A stretch of 64,000 bases of DNA from Lentinula raphanica (GCA_027919835.1 JANVFP010000021.1:434001-498000); one strand, 5' to 3'; shown: positions 32,583 to 46,693, counted from the stretch's first letter. Notes: generated by a model from the letters alone, not told the origin. A program made the numbers and translations.

Positions 32583-35064
32583 ATGACGAACAGCCGCTAC
32601 AATCTCAGACCTCGAAGCACCAGGAGTGTTTCTGACGATTCGACAAGGGTTCAGGGCAACCCTCGTCCAGCGAAACGAGCCAAGGCCACTCAGTCGACTA
32701 ACTCGACTAACTCCAAAAGTCACAATCAAAAAGTCAAGGTGCCGCGCGAGTTTGTCAAAGTCCGCGGCAAATTCGCCTGTCTGGAAGGCATGATGCCCAG
32801 TCTGCCATTGGACGTTGGTTTATTCGAGGTGTGTTTTCAGCTTCATGGTTGGATCCAAGCCTCAAGCTCATTGTTCTGATATTCTTTGCAGATTTTTGTT
32901 CGGCTAGATCCTCGAGATCTGCTTTCTCTATCTCGTACCTCGAAGCGCCTCCGATACCTCTTAATGAGCAGATCGTCGGAGCTCATCTGGCGTGCGGCCC
33001 GCCTCAACTTTGAAGGTGGCCTTCCTCCCCTTCCTCCGGGTCTTAACGAACCTCAATTTGCACACCTTCTATTCGATCTTTATTGCCATGTACGCTTGTT
33101 CACCCAGACGTCGTTGCCATTGCTCATGCCCTCAATATAGGTTTGCAATAAACCCTCTCACTGTGACAATGTTTTATGGACATTGCGGGTTAGATGTTGT
33201 CGAGGCTGTGAAAAAGGGTACGGATGCTCTCTAAACTCACTCATCGACGTTAGTGAATGATATTTTCTAGATTTCCCCGGTGGACTTCGAGGCTCCACAT
33301 TTCTCTAGGTCCGTTTGTGCACTTCAATATCATCCCAAAAGAAAGAATCATTGGTGTGCTCATCCTCGTTTAATCCCATGTCTGATCATGCATTGATGAC
33401 CAGCATGTATAGTCGAAAACTTTGAACGTATAATCTATGATCAAGATGTTGCGAAGGAACTGAGTGCCCAGTACCTGGCTTTGGAATCTGAACAAGATCG
33501 TCGGGCATGGGTAGATCAGAAACAAAAGGAGCTCCAAGAGATAGAACAGGTAAGGGCGTTACTCGATGACCGCGGCCGCTTACTCATATGCTAAAAGCAT
33601 GCTTGTCATTGTCAAGCATGGCACACGACCAAATTAGAACAACATGCTCGCGCATTGCGAGACATCCGCGACCAAAGGAAGGAAGCGTGAGATATTTCTA
33701 TCGTGGTTTTCAGAACTACTACTGAACCATGGTACAAGGCTCCTCACTCGTCTGGAGGCAGTCGACTTGGACTATGAGGCTCGGTATATCCTGTCAGGTC
33801 AATCTGAGTTCCAAGAAGCCAGTGCACTCATCAAGCTCTGCTCCCTGAACCAATCGAAACGATTGACTAACCAAGGTATGTGTTCTTCCCCTCGCAGGTT
33901 CATGGAGCCTAACATCGTTTGATTAAGGTTGGAACAGCATTGAACACAACCTGGTGAAAATGCTTTCCATACACAAGAAAAAACGTTTGCAACAAGAACA
34001 TCTCCAGGTCTGCCGGGAGCGCTGTGATCAACTCAAGCAATTGTATCTCGACATTTTATCTACGCGGGACCTTCGTGATCCGTTACCAGGCGTAGGAGAC
34101 ATTCTCACTGATCCTGTCTTGGAGGCTTTGGTATGGGACACAGCAAAAGAAGAGGAATTGACGCCTGCGTTCCTTCGTTCTAGGTTACTACATGAACTGC
34201 CTCGAATCTCGAGTGAATGGAAAAGCACTCAAACCGAAAGACTGTTCCAGATTCTCAAGCGCACCCGTCACGACGCTACGCATTCGGATTTGCACCTAGC
34301 CACGACGATCTTTGGGTGTACATCGTGCAACTCCCTGATGATATGCCGACAGGCTTTTTATCATCGATGCTGCTTCGAGAATCGTGCACCAGCCAGCCGA
34401 AGTGATGACAGGATGCGAGCAGTGAATCCGTTCTACGATACAGTAGATTGGGATGGGCCCTGGTCATCTCGTTCGCTTTTCATTCATCACCCAAGTGCAC
34501 AACTCGTAGAACGCATCGTAATTGGTGCCGGCCTCAACCCCTTGACTGCGACAGCCGCTGACTTGACTCTTGCGCATCCTCTGATAGAGTGTACAAGCGA
34601 CAGCGCAGACTTTTTTCCTGGACGCCTTTTTGTAACATGGGCAGCCGCGGTAAGCGTTTTCAGTATACGCTCGAGTGTTGATACTTACTCGTATCCTCAG
34701 CTAACTCATAATCTTACCATAGAAGATGAGATCTTCTTCGTCATCAATCGCTTTGGACAGGAAAGCTCAGCAATTCGCGCCAAGGAGCCTGTCAATTTCT
34801 TCACTACCATCCACTGCGCTCATTGTCACAAAGAGATCTCATTCTATGAACTATCCCACCATTTACTTTCTACGTGAGTTCTCTATATTTCACACCTTGT
34901 TAATCTCAATGATGGTTGAACAACTTCTATCTAGTCACGATGTGGATGCTGTCACTTCGACAAGCACTGTCACCGACATCCATAGGTACTTCGACACGCA
35001 TTGGTACTGGAGTCCTTACGATAACTTGAACATCGTTGGTATGGATTTCCGTTATGATCCTTAG
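32583..35064 (+). CDS. F-box domain protein
   Basis: Exon 1 (32583-32827) begins MTNSRYNLRPRSTRSVSDDS, a basic, low-complexity N-terminus. After an intron the F-box spans the joint: LPLDVGLFE then IFVRLDPRDLLSLSRTSKRL, followed by LMSRSSELIWRAARLNFEG. This layout (F-box, then LPPGLNEPQFAHLLFD) is very common in agaricomycete F-box expansions. Later exons are helical and charged. A large exon (33954-34650) includes Cys pairs (CTSCNSLMICRQ) and a C-terminal CAHCHKEISFYE that may bind zinc. Stop at 35064. It probably links an unknown target to an SCF ubiquitin ligase. The middle joints (33230-33950) are approximate. Confidence 0.75.
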
Positions 35065-35960
35065 TAACGGGGTACGCAAGGGTACGAATGATACCAATCA
35101 AAACATATACTCTTGACCTCTACCCATTACATACCATGTAAAATGTATTTCGCAAAATGGGCTATATCTAAAATCCCTGGGACCCTTCGGAGCCGCTCGA
35201 CGCTCGTCATCCTTACACGTAAGTGTCAACGACAAAGTTTACCCGCTCCAGAACCGAACTTAGAGTCCACTTTCAAATGACGCTGTACTATTCATACTGC
35301 TCTCTTTCTGTAACGCATGTCTTCATGGAAAAAATCTGCATTGTCCGCTGCGTCCTCTCGCCATTCCTCTTTCAAAGGCTATATCCCAACAAGATTTGAA
35401 GAATAGTCTTCCGTTCAGATTGGCGCTGGCAAGGAACGAGCAGGGAACTTCAAAGAATGGGCTGGGCAGAAGATTAATCAACGACATAGCAGTAATGGAC
35501 AAGTCAATGCTGGTACGGAGAAAATACTGCTCTCTTGATGGGCTGCTCGTTGATATCCAACAATTGGACAGCGGAAAGGCGATAACGTGGATTCGTTCGA
35601 AATTGAAGTCTACATCTCCGGATCTGCTTCTGCCCATCGATCCGTAGACTCGAGCAGTCGGTCACAAAGTGCGTTCTTGAGGCACGCAAAAGGTACGGTT
35701 AATCGTTCAGGCCGAGATATTCTCTCTAAATATGCTTGATTGTAGGATTTGCCGCTCTACCAAAGCTCGAGGTCGATCCCAATCATCCCGTTTCTGACTC
35801 TACCTCAGGACCCTCGAGCCGTCCGACTGGGGATCTTCAAAATATGTCAAGCTCCCTCTAAGGCCTGAAGATATCTCGGAGGACTATGAGGTTGCACTCC
35901 TCGAACGCGAATTCCAAAGTCTGAGTAGTGGAGCTGAAGATACAGAGTCGATACATTCGA
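35065..35960 (+). other. Mostly unassigned sequence between two genes
   Basis: It holds an 83-codon plus-strand frame (35396-35647) that could be a 5' exon of the following gene, but nothing recognisable. Confidence 0.25.
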
Positions 35961-35964
35961 ATGC

Positions 35965-37012
35965 ATGCTCTCTTCTGCACATGCTAGCTCCGTCTACAAC
36001 CTCACGTTGCAGGAACCTTTCCTAGGATCTTCCCTCGGGTCTGTTATGAAAGTCACAGCCGCAGACGAGCCATGGAAGCTACACGCCCATCTCGAGTCAC
36101 ATCTACAAGCATTCTGGGCTTCTGTTATACCCAATGGGACTGTTCGTCTATGACTATATACCTCTCCACGACACTCCAATCACTCATATACGCCAACCGT
36201 GGACAATGGCCCAGTGTCAATTGCCTCCTCCCTCACCTATATCATCTGTTGCTTCTTCTGCCGCGTCCTCAACAAACGTTCTTACCTCGACAGCACTCTC
36301 ATTGACCTTGTCCTTTACCCGAGGCTCCAGGTGCTCCCCATATTCATTCGGGATGCGGGCGACGGGGAACAATTGAGTGATCCCACAGGAGATTTTTACG
36401 ACAAGATGTCATCACGATCTGCGCCTTCCAGTTTCGATGCGTCTGCATACTCCGTTCCGGGTGAATCTCATTCCATCACGTTCTTCAATACCTTCGAGCA
36501 TCGCTTTGTCTTGCACGGCTCGTTTAAAAAAAGACACCCATGAGCGGCGGACCCAAATCATCATTCTAATTTCTCAGACTACTTCAATGTACAACCCCTC
36601 ACTGCAGAGCCGGAATCTGCTCATCGATTTCAATGAATCACCAGCATCAACGACAGCTCAATCAGTGCAGCCTACACGCACTTTCCCTCCGAGCTCTTTC
36701 ACACCTTTGACTCCCCTGACACCCAAAACACCTGTAATCCCTGCAACGCCCGCTAGTAGCGCTAGCACGTCTGCCACACCTAAAACGCCAAAGACACCTT
36801 GGACAAATTACTCGAATGCGTCCTATGCCTCGTTCAAGTCCAAACGATCTGTAGAGTCCACGTCTACGATGAGCAATGGCATCGCACGGATGTCAGAATC
36901 AGGAAAGAAGCAATATGAACTGCAGATGAGGGCGAATAAAGCGACAGGGGCGTTGCTTTTCAAGATAGTGTTGAAAGTGTTCAGGTCGCCAGAGGAGTGT
37001 GTGGAGACATAG
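35965..37012 (+). CDS. Hypothetical protein, Thr/Pro/Ser-rich C-terminus
   Basis: Overlapping open stretches suggest a multi-exon plus-strand gene ending at 37012. The C-terminal exon contains SFTPLTPLTPKTPVIPATPA and a basic tail (ELQMRANKATGALLFKIVLK). Upstream pieces (LESHLQAFWASVIPNGTVRL) look coding. I do not recognise the family and did not resolve the joints. Confidence 0.35.
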
Positions 37013-37902
37013 GATTGAAGCTTGATAGCGAAATTGGGGTACGGAGGTGATCCTTGGATTGTTTGTGGATTAGGGTTGTATCTTTATGCCAGTAAATTGT
37101 ATCGTACGTGTAAATGAACCAACAGATCTAGCTATAGTTGTGTGGGGGTCCCTCAGTTACTGCTCTACGACTGGGACGACCGTCCGAAGTATGGAGATTT
37201 ATTTCCACTACTGCGATTTCGCGTCCTTCCCGTGTCCTGGATGTCAGGATGCGGATTGGAGGAGACGAGATATGCGAGGTTTCGGATGAGGTAGCGACAG
37301 CTTTTGGATATTCACGTCTCCTCGCTGCATCTTCTTCCGTTTCCTCTTAATCTGGTTCACGATAGCTTACAGTGGATCGATGTCGAGTACAGTGTCTGTA
37401 ATAGAAGCAACGCCGTGTACATACTGAGGGTCCCGGTTTCGGAAGGGGTAGATTGATATTGATGAGTTTCGGTCCTTGAGTATCAGAAAGTAGTTTGGAC
37501 ACTGTCGATGTTACACCGAGATGCTGGTCAGTATCATATTGCGCACCATCCTCAGGATACGTACAAATTGGCTCTGATTTTGAAGGTTTGGTCTCTTTCT
37601 CTGATAGTCTTCTACGGTTTGGAGGCGGACGTCAAATTTGAATTCTAACGAGTCGTGCAACCTCTTGTAAAGATCTTTCACGGTTGTTTGAGCCCTGTTT
37701 CTTGAATATTCCATGATATCCACAATGATTCTACACATATTGTTTGAAGGTGTTTCTGGCGCACCTCAAATACACGTACATGTACAGCTGATACCACATG
37801 AAAGTACAGAATCGACCAAATAGACAATAGACCTCTGTGTATGAAATGGTCTTTCTCTGCCGCCTTTCCAGCATCTTAGATTTCAGAATCCTAAGTGGAT
37901 CG
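37013..37902. other. Intergenic region between gene and Tnp2 element
   Basis: Only short frames, including a 75-codon minus-strand ORF at 37511-37738. This probably includes the 3' terminal region of the Tnp2 transposon, but no end could be fixed. Confidence 0.35.
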
Positions 37903-40900
37903 TCAATAGTTGATCAGTGAAACTGCAAAGTAGAAGATACAGACCTTGTTCAGTGGGAGAACATGCACCACAGGAGCACAGGAACTAGCAAATTGAAGCT
38001 GGGGTGTATGTCCAAAATGGGAAACAATGTGATCGAGGGGAATCAGAATCGCATGGCTCTCCAGCTCGTCATAGAACAAACGACCACCAGAGAACCCAAA
38101 TTCGTCATAGTGGTCATGCTCGATGTCGACGCCGTTCAATGGCTTGTAGAGTCTGATACTCGCGAATGTCTTTCCATCAAGTTTGCCGTCAGAAGCTTTC
38201 CAAACGGCAGTAAAGATTTGTTGTATGGATCCCGCAGTCCAGCCTTGCGTCTCCAATATCACCTGAGCATTGGCAAACGAACGACATTGAGGTGCGAATA
38301 TAGCACCTCGCTGTTTGACTTTCTGATGCGGCTGAACAACGGATAGGAATGATCCGCCGTCGGTGGGTTTCCAATGTTGGAGCAGGGCGTACATCTCGTG
38401 GTCTAACCTCTGTACAAATCCAGTAGGCCAGCTAGCAATGCCATTAGCGGGTTCCGCTTCTTCATCAGCAAGCGCATCACTTATGCGACTGCCACGGGGA
38501 TCCTTGTCTTCGAAAGTATTTTGATAGAGCATCGCCAATGAATGAACAAGAGACGACTGTCCCTCATCACGGAACATGGCCTTCAACTTCTGCATGTTAC
38601 AGAAACGGACGAACATAGTCAGCTCCAATTCACCTGAAGGTGGTAGTGCGTCAGAAATGATTGAGTGCAAAAATAGAAAACACACCAAAACGTTGATTCG
38701 TTGCAGTACTTTGCAGGATATAGTTGAATCGCTCAAATGCAAAGCATCGCCAACTATGGACTGGACCAAACCGACGAAGCAGAGTACCGAAATGGAGCAT
38801 CATATGCTGATACGGAGTTATGCTTGTATGAGGATACAGCCCCCCCAATCCATCTGATTGCCCAAACCCAATCATTTCCTCCAAGTAAGCACGTATATGA
38901 TACTCGAATAGCCGAATGCGTCCTTCAGTCATGACTCGCATTGTACCTAGCCTCACGGCGGTAACAAGATGCATGAAGTTAACGAGCATTTGACGTTTCC
39001 GATCCGTGGCTGGTAATGAGCCCCATAAGCGGATGAGAGTGATTGGAAGATGGACGGTACAGAATGTCCGCCATTGGTCAGCAGTGAATTTACCTTGGGA
39101 AGCCTCACCCGGTCGAGAAGGAGCAGCCGCCATCCAAGATGGCGTCTGGGTTTTCAACATGTCTTCTCGGATAGCCGCTAAGGTTTCCTTCCCTAAGACT
39201 CCTGCCCTACCGGACTTCGAATTCTTCAACAAAGATCCATCTTGGTCTGTTAAACCAATCTTGTAACGCTGGGGACAGCTCAATATTGAATCATACATCT
39301 GGCTAAGGTTGGACCACATACAGTATGATGAATATATTCACAAAAGCCTTTTTTGGTTGTAGGAAGCGGAATTTCCTCGTCTGAGCTATCGTCCGACTCG
39401 TCTTCATACATGATATTGGGCGTGTCGTCGAAACCAAAGGATTCTTCTGAATCGCTGCCCAAAGGATCGTTCCCTTTGTCTCCCGCGGTTTGCGCGTCCC
39501 GAGAGTTGGAATTTGAAGCGTTGATAGTTCGTTCAGCTTCCTTTTGGTTTCGAAGTTCGCGAAGCTTTTCGATTGCAACCGTGAAGATACGGACGACGTC
39601 TGTACGATTCATCCTTTCGATTCTCGACTTTGATGCGTTCCGAAACAGGTAAGCGGGATCGTTCTGGGAAACTGAGATCTGGGAGGTGTTTGAATGTGTG
39701 ACGCCCGAGATCTGCTATGAGGGTTCAGTATCAAATTACAATGCTAATGACAAGGACATTTAACATGCTAGGATTCCACACTCACAGGAACAACAAGTCT
39801 CTGTGTAAGTTTTAGCACAGGGAGCTATGACATATAACGTGGAGGAAGGCACACCTGAATTGTAGTATGACTTATGCTTTCTACAGCAGCATGTGTGTTG
39901 AGATCGGGAGGCACAGGCTATCAAGAATTGTGACCTAAGGTACAAAAAAAGCGCGAAGAGGCAAAATCGATGTACCTGTAATGTGGGCGAATTGGCAGCA
40001 TTCAAACTATGTTTGTCGAGGTTCCTCTGACAGCATCGTGTATTGCGCAGTTAAGACTCATAAGAAGGAATAACAGATTAGTAACACACCTTATGCACAA
40101 GAGCGTCAATGATTTTTTTCTTATCCTCTGATATCTGACCCGTCTTTGTCTTCACTTGAACTTGGAATTCAACAGCGAGTTTCTGTATGATCGGTTTTTC
40201 GTAGCGATTGAGCACGTTCTTAGAGCATCCTTGAACGTAGTCCATCCGAGCCGCGAACATTGTTGAATCTTCGGGGTCCACATTCAGAAGCTGTTCGGAA
40301 GCTTGGCGTGAAGTGCTCGCAATGGGGAGCAGGAGTTGAGATGCTGACTGCTGAACACTATCCGATGGTGGCGCCGGCGTCTTCCATAGTTTTATGACTC
40401 GCTAAGAGGGTTGGTGTAATTAGATGGTGATGTACAAGAATAAGAGCACATATTACCAGCTGTACAAGAGCATCTTTAAGCGCCTTGGTACTACGGCGGT
40501 AATCTAAACCCTGTTGGATCGCAAGATGCCGAATAGAGTCTGCGTTTAGGCTACGAAGTTCAGTGGTGGTTCCGAATTGAAAAATTTGATTTGCACGAGA
40601 CTTTCCCTCTTCGTCAGGGAGCTTGATGTCCCATAAACCGTCGCAGTCAGTTAAGGAGACACTCATGCCCCATATCTGCCGACAATGACGCTGGAAATTG
40701 CGGAGATAGAAGCCATGCATTGGGTCGACAATGGTGTTTAGAACAGGATCCCAATAATCCAATCGTAACAGCTCTGACCATCTGACACCATTTTGGTGAT
40801 AGAGTACATTTCGTTCATCTTCCGTTTCAGCTGCAAGCCATGCTTCAGCCAGTCTTCGATGCTCCTGGCTTGTACGTTCGATGAATGAATTTGCATCAAG

Positions 40901-42836
40901 GTCATTAAGGTTGGAAGTTTTACACATCGAGCAGGCGTTGGTGGTACTTGTGTGATGCGCAAAGCCCCCCATCAAACGAGCCGCTGGCATATCACATACC
41001 AAAGCAACAAGGGCGGCTCGAACAGACCGACCCCTGGGATGCAGAGAAGTCCGTGATATGTAGATTCCATCCTTCCAGAGCCTTTCCAGGTCATCCACCA
41101 GCGGTCGTAAGATGTAGTTAATTTGATGAGCTGAAGGCTCTTTTGGGCCAGGTATTACACCAACGAGGAATATATTCTCTGGCCGATATCGTATGGAAGG
41201 GGGAAGATTCAAGCAGACCAGGTACAAGCCACCTATACTGCCAATTTTTCCAGCTTTTCGATTGCCGTATGGGTTGAAAGAGTCCTGGTTCAAATTGAAC
41301 ACTAGGCGATTTTCGTGAGGATCATCAGGGGATAGAAAGAGGTTCTGGTTGTCAGGTCCACGAAACTGCCGGAGATACTCTGAGTCCCATATATCGGACA
41401 CATTTCCATCTGCAGGTGGATTGGGATCATATGGCCGCTCAAGATAGGGCTCGATATCACGACGATTATGCATGAACGCAATCCAATCATCCAGGTTCTG
41501 TTGCGAGTAGCACCGTGTTGGCCTCAATTTCGATGGTCGCTTCGAGGTTTCTCCTGGATCTTCTTCCAGACGATTCAATCGACGTCCACAAGGGCTACTC
41601 TTCAAAGCCATGGTATTGGTACAATAGTCTGGAAAGTCTTCAACGGGATATAATTGGAAGCATCTAGGGCAGCACACCCATGTCGTGTAGGAAGGGGAGA
41701 GATCAAGTCTATCCACAACTACACGCACATCTTGGGGAAGATGAAGCTGGATTTGTTTGGGATCATGTCCCATTGTTGCACAAATAAGCCGCATGCTTCC
41801 TAGAAGGAAGGCTGTAGGAACCATGGATAGATCATAGAGGAGATGTAAGACGGCCACAACCATCAAGATCACAAGGAAGATTTGCTGCTCCGGTTGGATG
41901 GTTTTGCCGTGGTGACCTAGAAGGATGAATTAATTGCCTGAAGTATTCTGAAGAACGTCGACCGTACGCACTCGACAGATGGATATATCGTTGGTTTAGA
42001 AGATTTATCTTCTCTCGACGGGCCAACTCTTCGTTTAACTTGCGACGAGTATTCTCCATCTCCTTATCGAGTGCACGCTTGACTACGGTGTGCTTGCAGC
42101 TAAATGCGGAGGAAGAACTCTTGAGAGAAGCGAGTCCATGTAGAAGAACTGAATTCTGGTTCAACCACTCCAAGTGCCCTTTGACCAGTGTATTCGAGGG
42201 ATTGTCGGTGAATAGAGAAGAGAGATCCTCTCCTATGGAAACGTTGGTAAAGGAGTCTTGCTTAAAGTGAATATCTGTGGGGTTCCAATAGCGAAGAGGA
42301 TAAACTTCAAGGTCGGTCAGATGAGAGTAGATCTCTTCTAACCGCTGATATTCATAAGCCAACGACGTATGAGGCCTCCGAGACGTACCCGGAGATGATG
42401 GACGATCATTAATAGGCTCCGAGTCGGGAACATGAATTGGTGTATCAGGTGGGATTTCAGATGGAGGGATGACGGGAAATGCTACGGATGGTGTAACTGG
42501 AAGAGGAGGCTCGAAGATATTGTCCGTAGTCGGGTTCGGATTCGCATTGACCTGGCTGGCCTGACGCGAAGCTGAGAGAGTGGAGGCATCCACAGACTGA
42601 CGAGCGAGATCCTTTAGCAGTGACTGATGTTGTTTTGCATCATAGATGTTGTAGAAATAACGCCCCTTCGAGCTTTCGCCAGTTGGAAGAACAACAACTT
42701 GATTCGACTCGGCACAGAGGTCGCACCAGCAAAGGAAGATTGGCGAGTCGACATCTTGAGCACTCTGACGTTTTATATATCCATAAACGGGACGACCATT
42801 CTTCAAATAAGGCTTCATCGATGGAACTAGTGCCAA
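37903..42836 (-). CDS. Tnp2-family (CACTA/EnSpm) transposase
   Basis: A multi-exon minus-strand gene. The N-terminal part (42836-41832) has the Cys-rich CWCDLCAESNQ. The central exon (41872-40358) carries typical Tnp2 text: CPRCFQLYPVEDFPDYCTN, GGLYLVCLNLPPSIRY, HTSTTNACSMC, YWDPVLNTIVDPMHGFYLRN. The 39319-38651 exon matches the downstream region (FTADQWRTFCTVHLPITLIR; PVHSWRCFAFERFNYILQ). The C-terminus lies at 38769-37903. Acidic low-complexity exons (39612-39280) sit between. Exon borders were not all resolved; I did not see an obvious disabling lesion in the main exon. The whole is consistent with an autonomous CACTA transposon, though terminal repeats were not proven. Confidence 0.8.
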
Positions 42837-42896
42837 AAATCAAGATGCGCGCGGAAAGGTGTCGATCATCAGATTCAAACTCACCAGCCTGTGGAA

Positions 42897-43265
42897 TCAA
42901 CCGTGCAGAAGGTGATGGAAAATCTTATTGAACGTCGATTGCAATTCTGAGCGCCTGACGCTGGGCGCTAAACATAAATACAAACTCAACATAGCACCGT
43001 CACGTCGATCTCCGGACTGGGTACGCAAACCTTGAGCTTGAGCGAGCAATCTATGGCACTGGATTCTTTCATGGAGAGAGTCGAGCACCGTTTCTTGGAT
43101 CCCCTTGTCCCGTCTTCGATTCCCTCTGTCAATAACGGCCTTGCTTCTGGCACCTCCATCGGATGAACGGAGCTGAGAAGAAGACCACAGGATTGGGTCT
43201 CGGTTCGCTGCTGGGATGGTTGGATCAAGACGAAGGTGGGGACTTCGGAGACTGCTGGTACACAC
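42897..43265 (-). CDS. Possible 5' exon of the Tnp2 gene
   Basis: A 122-codon basic frame directly upstream of the Tnp2 start. No domain is recognised. It may be leader sequence or a first exon. Confidence 0.2.
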   Translation of the reverse strand: MCTSSLRSPHLRLDPTIPAANRDPILWSSSQLRSSDGGARSKAVIDRGNRRRDKGIQETVLDSLHERIQCHRLLAQAQGLRTQSGDRRDGAMLSLYLCLAPSVRRSELQSTFNKIFHHLLHG

Positions 43266-43602
43266 TATGGGACTGACAGGTACAGAGAAAGCTTCATGTC
43301 AATCAATTTCGACTCATGACTATGTACAGCTAACAGCTAAAGTCGCACTTTCACTCCGTCGACGAGCGAGGCGTACAGAAATCACAATCGTAGTGGACGA
43401 ACCATGCCCATTTCAACTCCGACCACGAAACCTTCTCAACATGTAACTCATTACTTCGACCAACTACAGCTTTCTTTCACGTTAGGCGAGTGCTTCGAAT
43501 AGTCTGAGAATCCAATCTCGGTTTGAGGAAGATTTGTCTATATCAGAGAGAGCGTGCTGATTCTGAATCGAGGGCGATACTTCCTTGATCATGACTAGTT
43601 GA

Positions 43603-43863
43603 ATGATCATTGCTTTTAGAACACTCGCACATGCAAATAATTTGGTCGCCATCGACCGTACTCCAGTGGCTCAACACGTTCTAAAGGAGCAGGGGAGGAT
43701 GGACAAAGCGGACAAGTACGTCTACTAGTTGCATACATATCTTTTTCAACCCTCATCTCTCCAGCAGCTCAGACAGACACAACTTCACCAATCTTCATCA
43801 GCAGGAGATCAACCCTCTTGACAAGCCCGATCTGCAACATCGTTCAGAAAACATCGTGGATTG
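43603..43863 (+). CDS. Small two-exon hypothetical ORF
   Basis: ATG at 43603, donor GTACGT and acceptor CCAG near 43768, then an in-frame exon to a TGA at 43861. It gives about 70 aa (MIIAFRTLAHANNLVAIDRT... to ...LQHRSENIVD). The clean in-phase splice is the only support. Confidence 0.25.
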
Positions 43864-43931
43864 AATCTTCCGGTGGCCCGTAAGACTGGCAGGTAGGTCG
43901 CGCGAACTGTTCTGTCTTGTTTTCTGGATAG

Positions 43932-44950
43932 GTGTCTCAAATGTTATCAGAGCACTCAATCATGCGAACATTCTGGACACTGTGGACCATGCGCAAGTGG
44001 CTTAGTTCGGATCGAAACAGAAAAGGCCTCTGGTTGAATATTCTGCTATCAAGTACGTGTGCTGAACTCATAATCATGCTCTTAACCCTCATATCCATCC
44101 TTCGCAGAGGCCCCGTCAGGCGCGAATCCACCAATTTTCAGCGGCCGGTCTCTGTTGGTCCTAGCAAATCCGAGCCGAGTCCGCCACCGCAGGTACAAAC
44201 TCACCAAATGCCAGGTCACACTGTTCCAGTGAAGGCGGAACTTGAATCATCATCTAGGGCTGTTCGGTAAGCGTGTTCTTTTATCGTTCTACGCTATGCT
44301 GACTCGCATGATCTAGTAATCGCCGCCAAGTAATTCGCCGAAGTCCATACCCCACCCGATCGAGACAGCGCTATCGTACCTCAGAAAGCCAGAGCTCGAT
44401 GCCGGCGACCGTGTCTTCGGAGGACCGATCTCCAACAAACGACTGTTAGGAGGACCGATTTCCAACGAACGACTCCTTCGAAAACCAGACTTCATCGTCA
44501 TCGTCATCGTCCACGAGGGACGCGTGCTTACCTCAAAACATGCTGTTAGCTCAGAGTTCTTTTGGCTTTACAGCTCTTGACTACCATCAACGAAAGGTCA
44601 AGTTCAAGGATGTCCATACCTCTTGGTTTATCTATTCTACTCCGACCTCGATCGACAGTCCTCCGGAACTTCCCCGCAACGCTATGGCGCTTGAGCATAA
44701 CGTCCTTTTCATGCACATCAATGAAACTCAGAGGACAAAGTATGCAGGACAGCTCTCAAATCTAATCAAGTACTGCGTATCCTTGTGGATTTGGAACTGT
44801 GACTCTCTGAAATGGGAGAGGATTTCAGTCGGGGAATGGCGCGTCGTGAATGGCTATAAGCCTTGTCTCTCGCTAGGCTACCTCACGGACATATACCCAC
44901 AGTGGGTTATACCCAAATCCTTCACGAGACTCATTAAGAAGAGTGCTTGA
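43932..44950 (+). CDS. Hypothetical gene
   Basis: Open stretches at 43932-44270 and 44540-44950. The latter ends in a compact, Trp-rich domain (CVSLWIWNCDSLKWERISVG). Between them lies Ser/Arg/Pro-rich sequence with a near-duplicated ~28 bp block around 44424-44480 (GGAGGACCGAT(C/T)TCCAACxAACGACT). The family is not recognised. Confidence 0.35.
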
Positions 44951-45241
44951 AATTCGGTTGTGATTCCTCTTGTATCAGACAGACTCGGACTTAGCTCCTT
45001 CTCAGCAATAATAAAGTTGTACTTCATGCTGTTTACACATTTGGGATCATTCTACGATTTCAAATATTGAGCGTAGGCGCTTAAAGTGAGTTAATCACAT
45101 GGCACCCCTCTGATCATGATGGCACCAACGCTATCCGCGGCGCTTCCAAGAACTTTGACTTGTACTTTTAACCTTTCCACCTTTCCACTAGCATACTACC
45201 GCCAGTCAGATATTCACGAACCACACCACACTTCTCTTCTC

Positions 45242-46693
45242 ATGGATCTCCTTGATAGTATCAATGATGACCTTCGCTTCGCGTGGGATAAGTGGGATGC
45301 AGAAGTTGAACACAGGGCAGAATTTATGTCAGTGGCTCGTGTTTCAACGGAGGAAGATCGAGCTTCAATCTCACGGCTTGCTTCAAAATCTGTAAGTTAC
45401 ACTCAGATATGACTCGAATGAATCAGTTACATTATGGTACACAGGGTAACTTGCTGGACCATGTCGAATCCTTCACGAAATTTTTCGAGCACGCTTTCAC
45501 TACTCTTGACGGCGATCATGATGCTTCCTTTGCGAAGTGGATACTTCGAAACGCAGGGCGTCTTCATAAGATCATTCTTCAATCACCTAGAATTTGCGAA
45601 CGGGTAGGGAAAACTCTATCCTGCACACCATTTCACTGACCACATCACGTAGATGTCAGAAGATCCGCTGCTCAAGCATGCATGCATGCTCCGAATCGGT
45701 GCGTTGCTTGTATACCTAGTTGGGCTGGAACTTCGCCGATTGATTTCGACTGTTAGAAGCGGCGTACTTGGAAGAAGATTCTCAGTTCACAAGTTTCCAG
45801 GATGATATAGAATTATCTTTACTTCCCAAACCTCGAGAAAGGCAGCGGATCTTGGCTGCCGCTCTTGATCTTGACCGTTCTCTCCGAAATATACCCATCG
45901 CGCAACCTTTTCCAACACTTACAATAACTTGTGACGCCTTGCCAGAATCTGTTTCTGATCTCTTCCCCCCCTCCACAACCGATCTACGACAAAACAACGA
46001 GAGTAGCACTGAACACAATGCCGTTGACTTTGACGAACATGTACATAGCTTGAATGTGAGCATTCAGAGGTTTTCTGGCTGGGTTGTTTCATTGACTCCT
46101 TCAGCTTTCCTCCGATGCCTCGTCTGAGGATTTAGTGTCGAAATTCCTCGGTGAAAAGGACCGGAAGCTGCGTATGGTCCTCGAGGTCATAGAAAAGTTC
46201 CGAGACGATGGCGAGACGATTGCCTCAGAAATTGCACGAGCCCATGAGATCTCACGAGCCCGTCTGCAACACCATCATAATCGCTTGGTAAGTCCCTGTA
46301 TTGTTGTTCAGCCATCATATTGACGATGAGGACGATGATCAGGATTTCCTGAGTAATTCTGCCGAAGATGCAATCGCGCAAGTCGATCATAACTTGAATA
46401 TTGTGTGTGAGAAGCCCTCTGGTGAGGCAGATAAGCTGGATTTGCTCGACTTTGGTCGAGTTCATACAACCGAGTACCTTAATGGATTATGGACCATTGC
46501 CCTTCGATTGCTTCCTTCACAAGGGTCGAGAAGTACTGGGAACATGAAAAATCAAGTGTTAACCGAATTGCGCCGTTTCGGTGAGTTCTTTCATAACTTC
46601 ATACCTCCATCACACTAAGATTTGGAAAGATGACAGTATTGCTCTGAAGTTCGATCGCATACCAGTACACTCATCATTCATGACAGGAGTTGA
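45242..46693 (+). CDS. Hypothetical helical protein
   Basis: Exons read MDLLDSINDDLRFAWDKWDA, then GNLLDHVESFTKFFEHAFTT, EEDSQFTSFQDDIELSLLPK and SKFLGEKDRKLRMVLEVIEK, with an acidic segment DDEDDDQDFLSNSAED. Mostly alpha-helical and charged; soluble. I do not recognise the family. It may continue into the next entry, since joints near 46580-46690 are unclear. Confidence 0.45.

Noticed and set aside
37206..43395. CACTAC ends as CACTA terminal repeats
   Set aside because: 37206 reads CACTACTGCGATTTC and the complement from 43395 reads CACTACGATTGTGATTTC, but the flanks show no duplication and the match is short.
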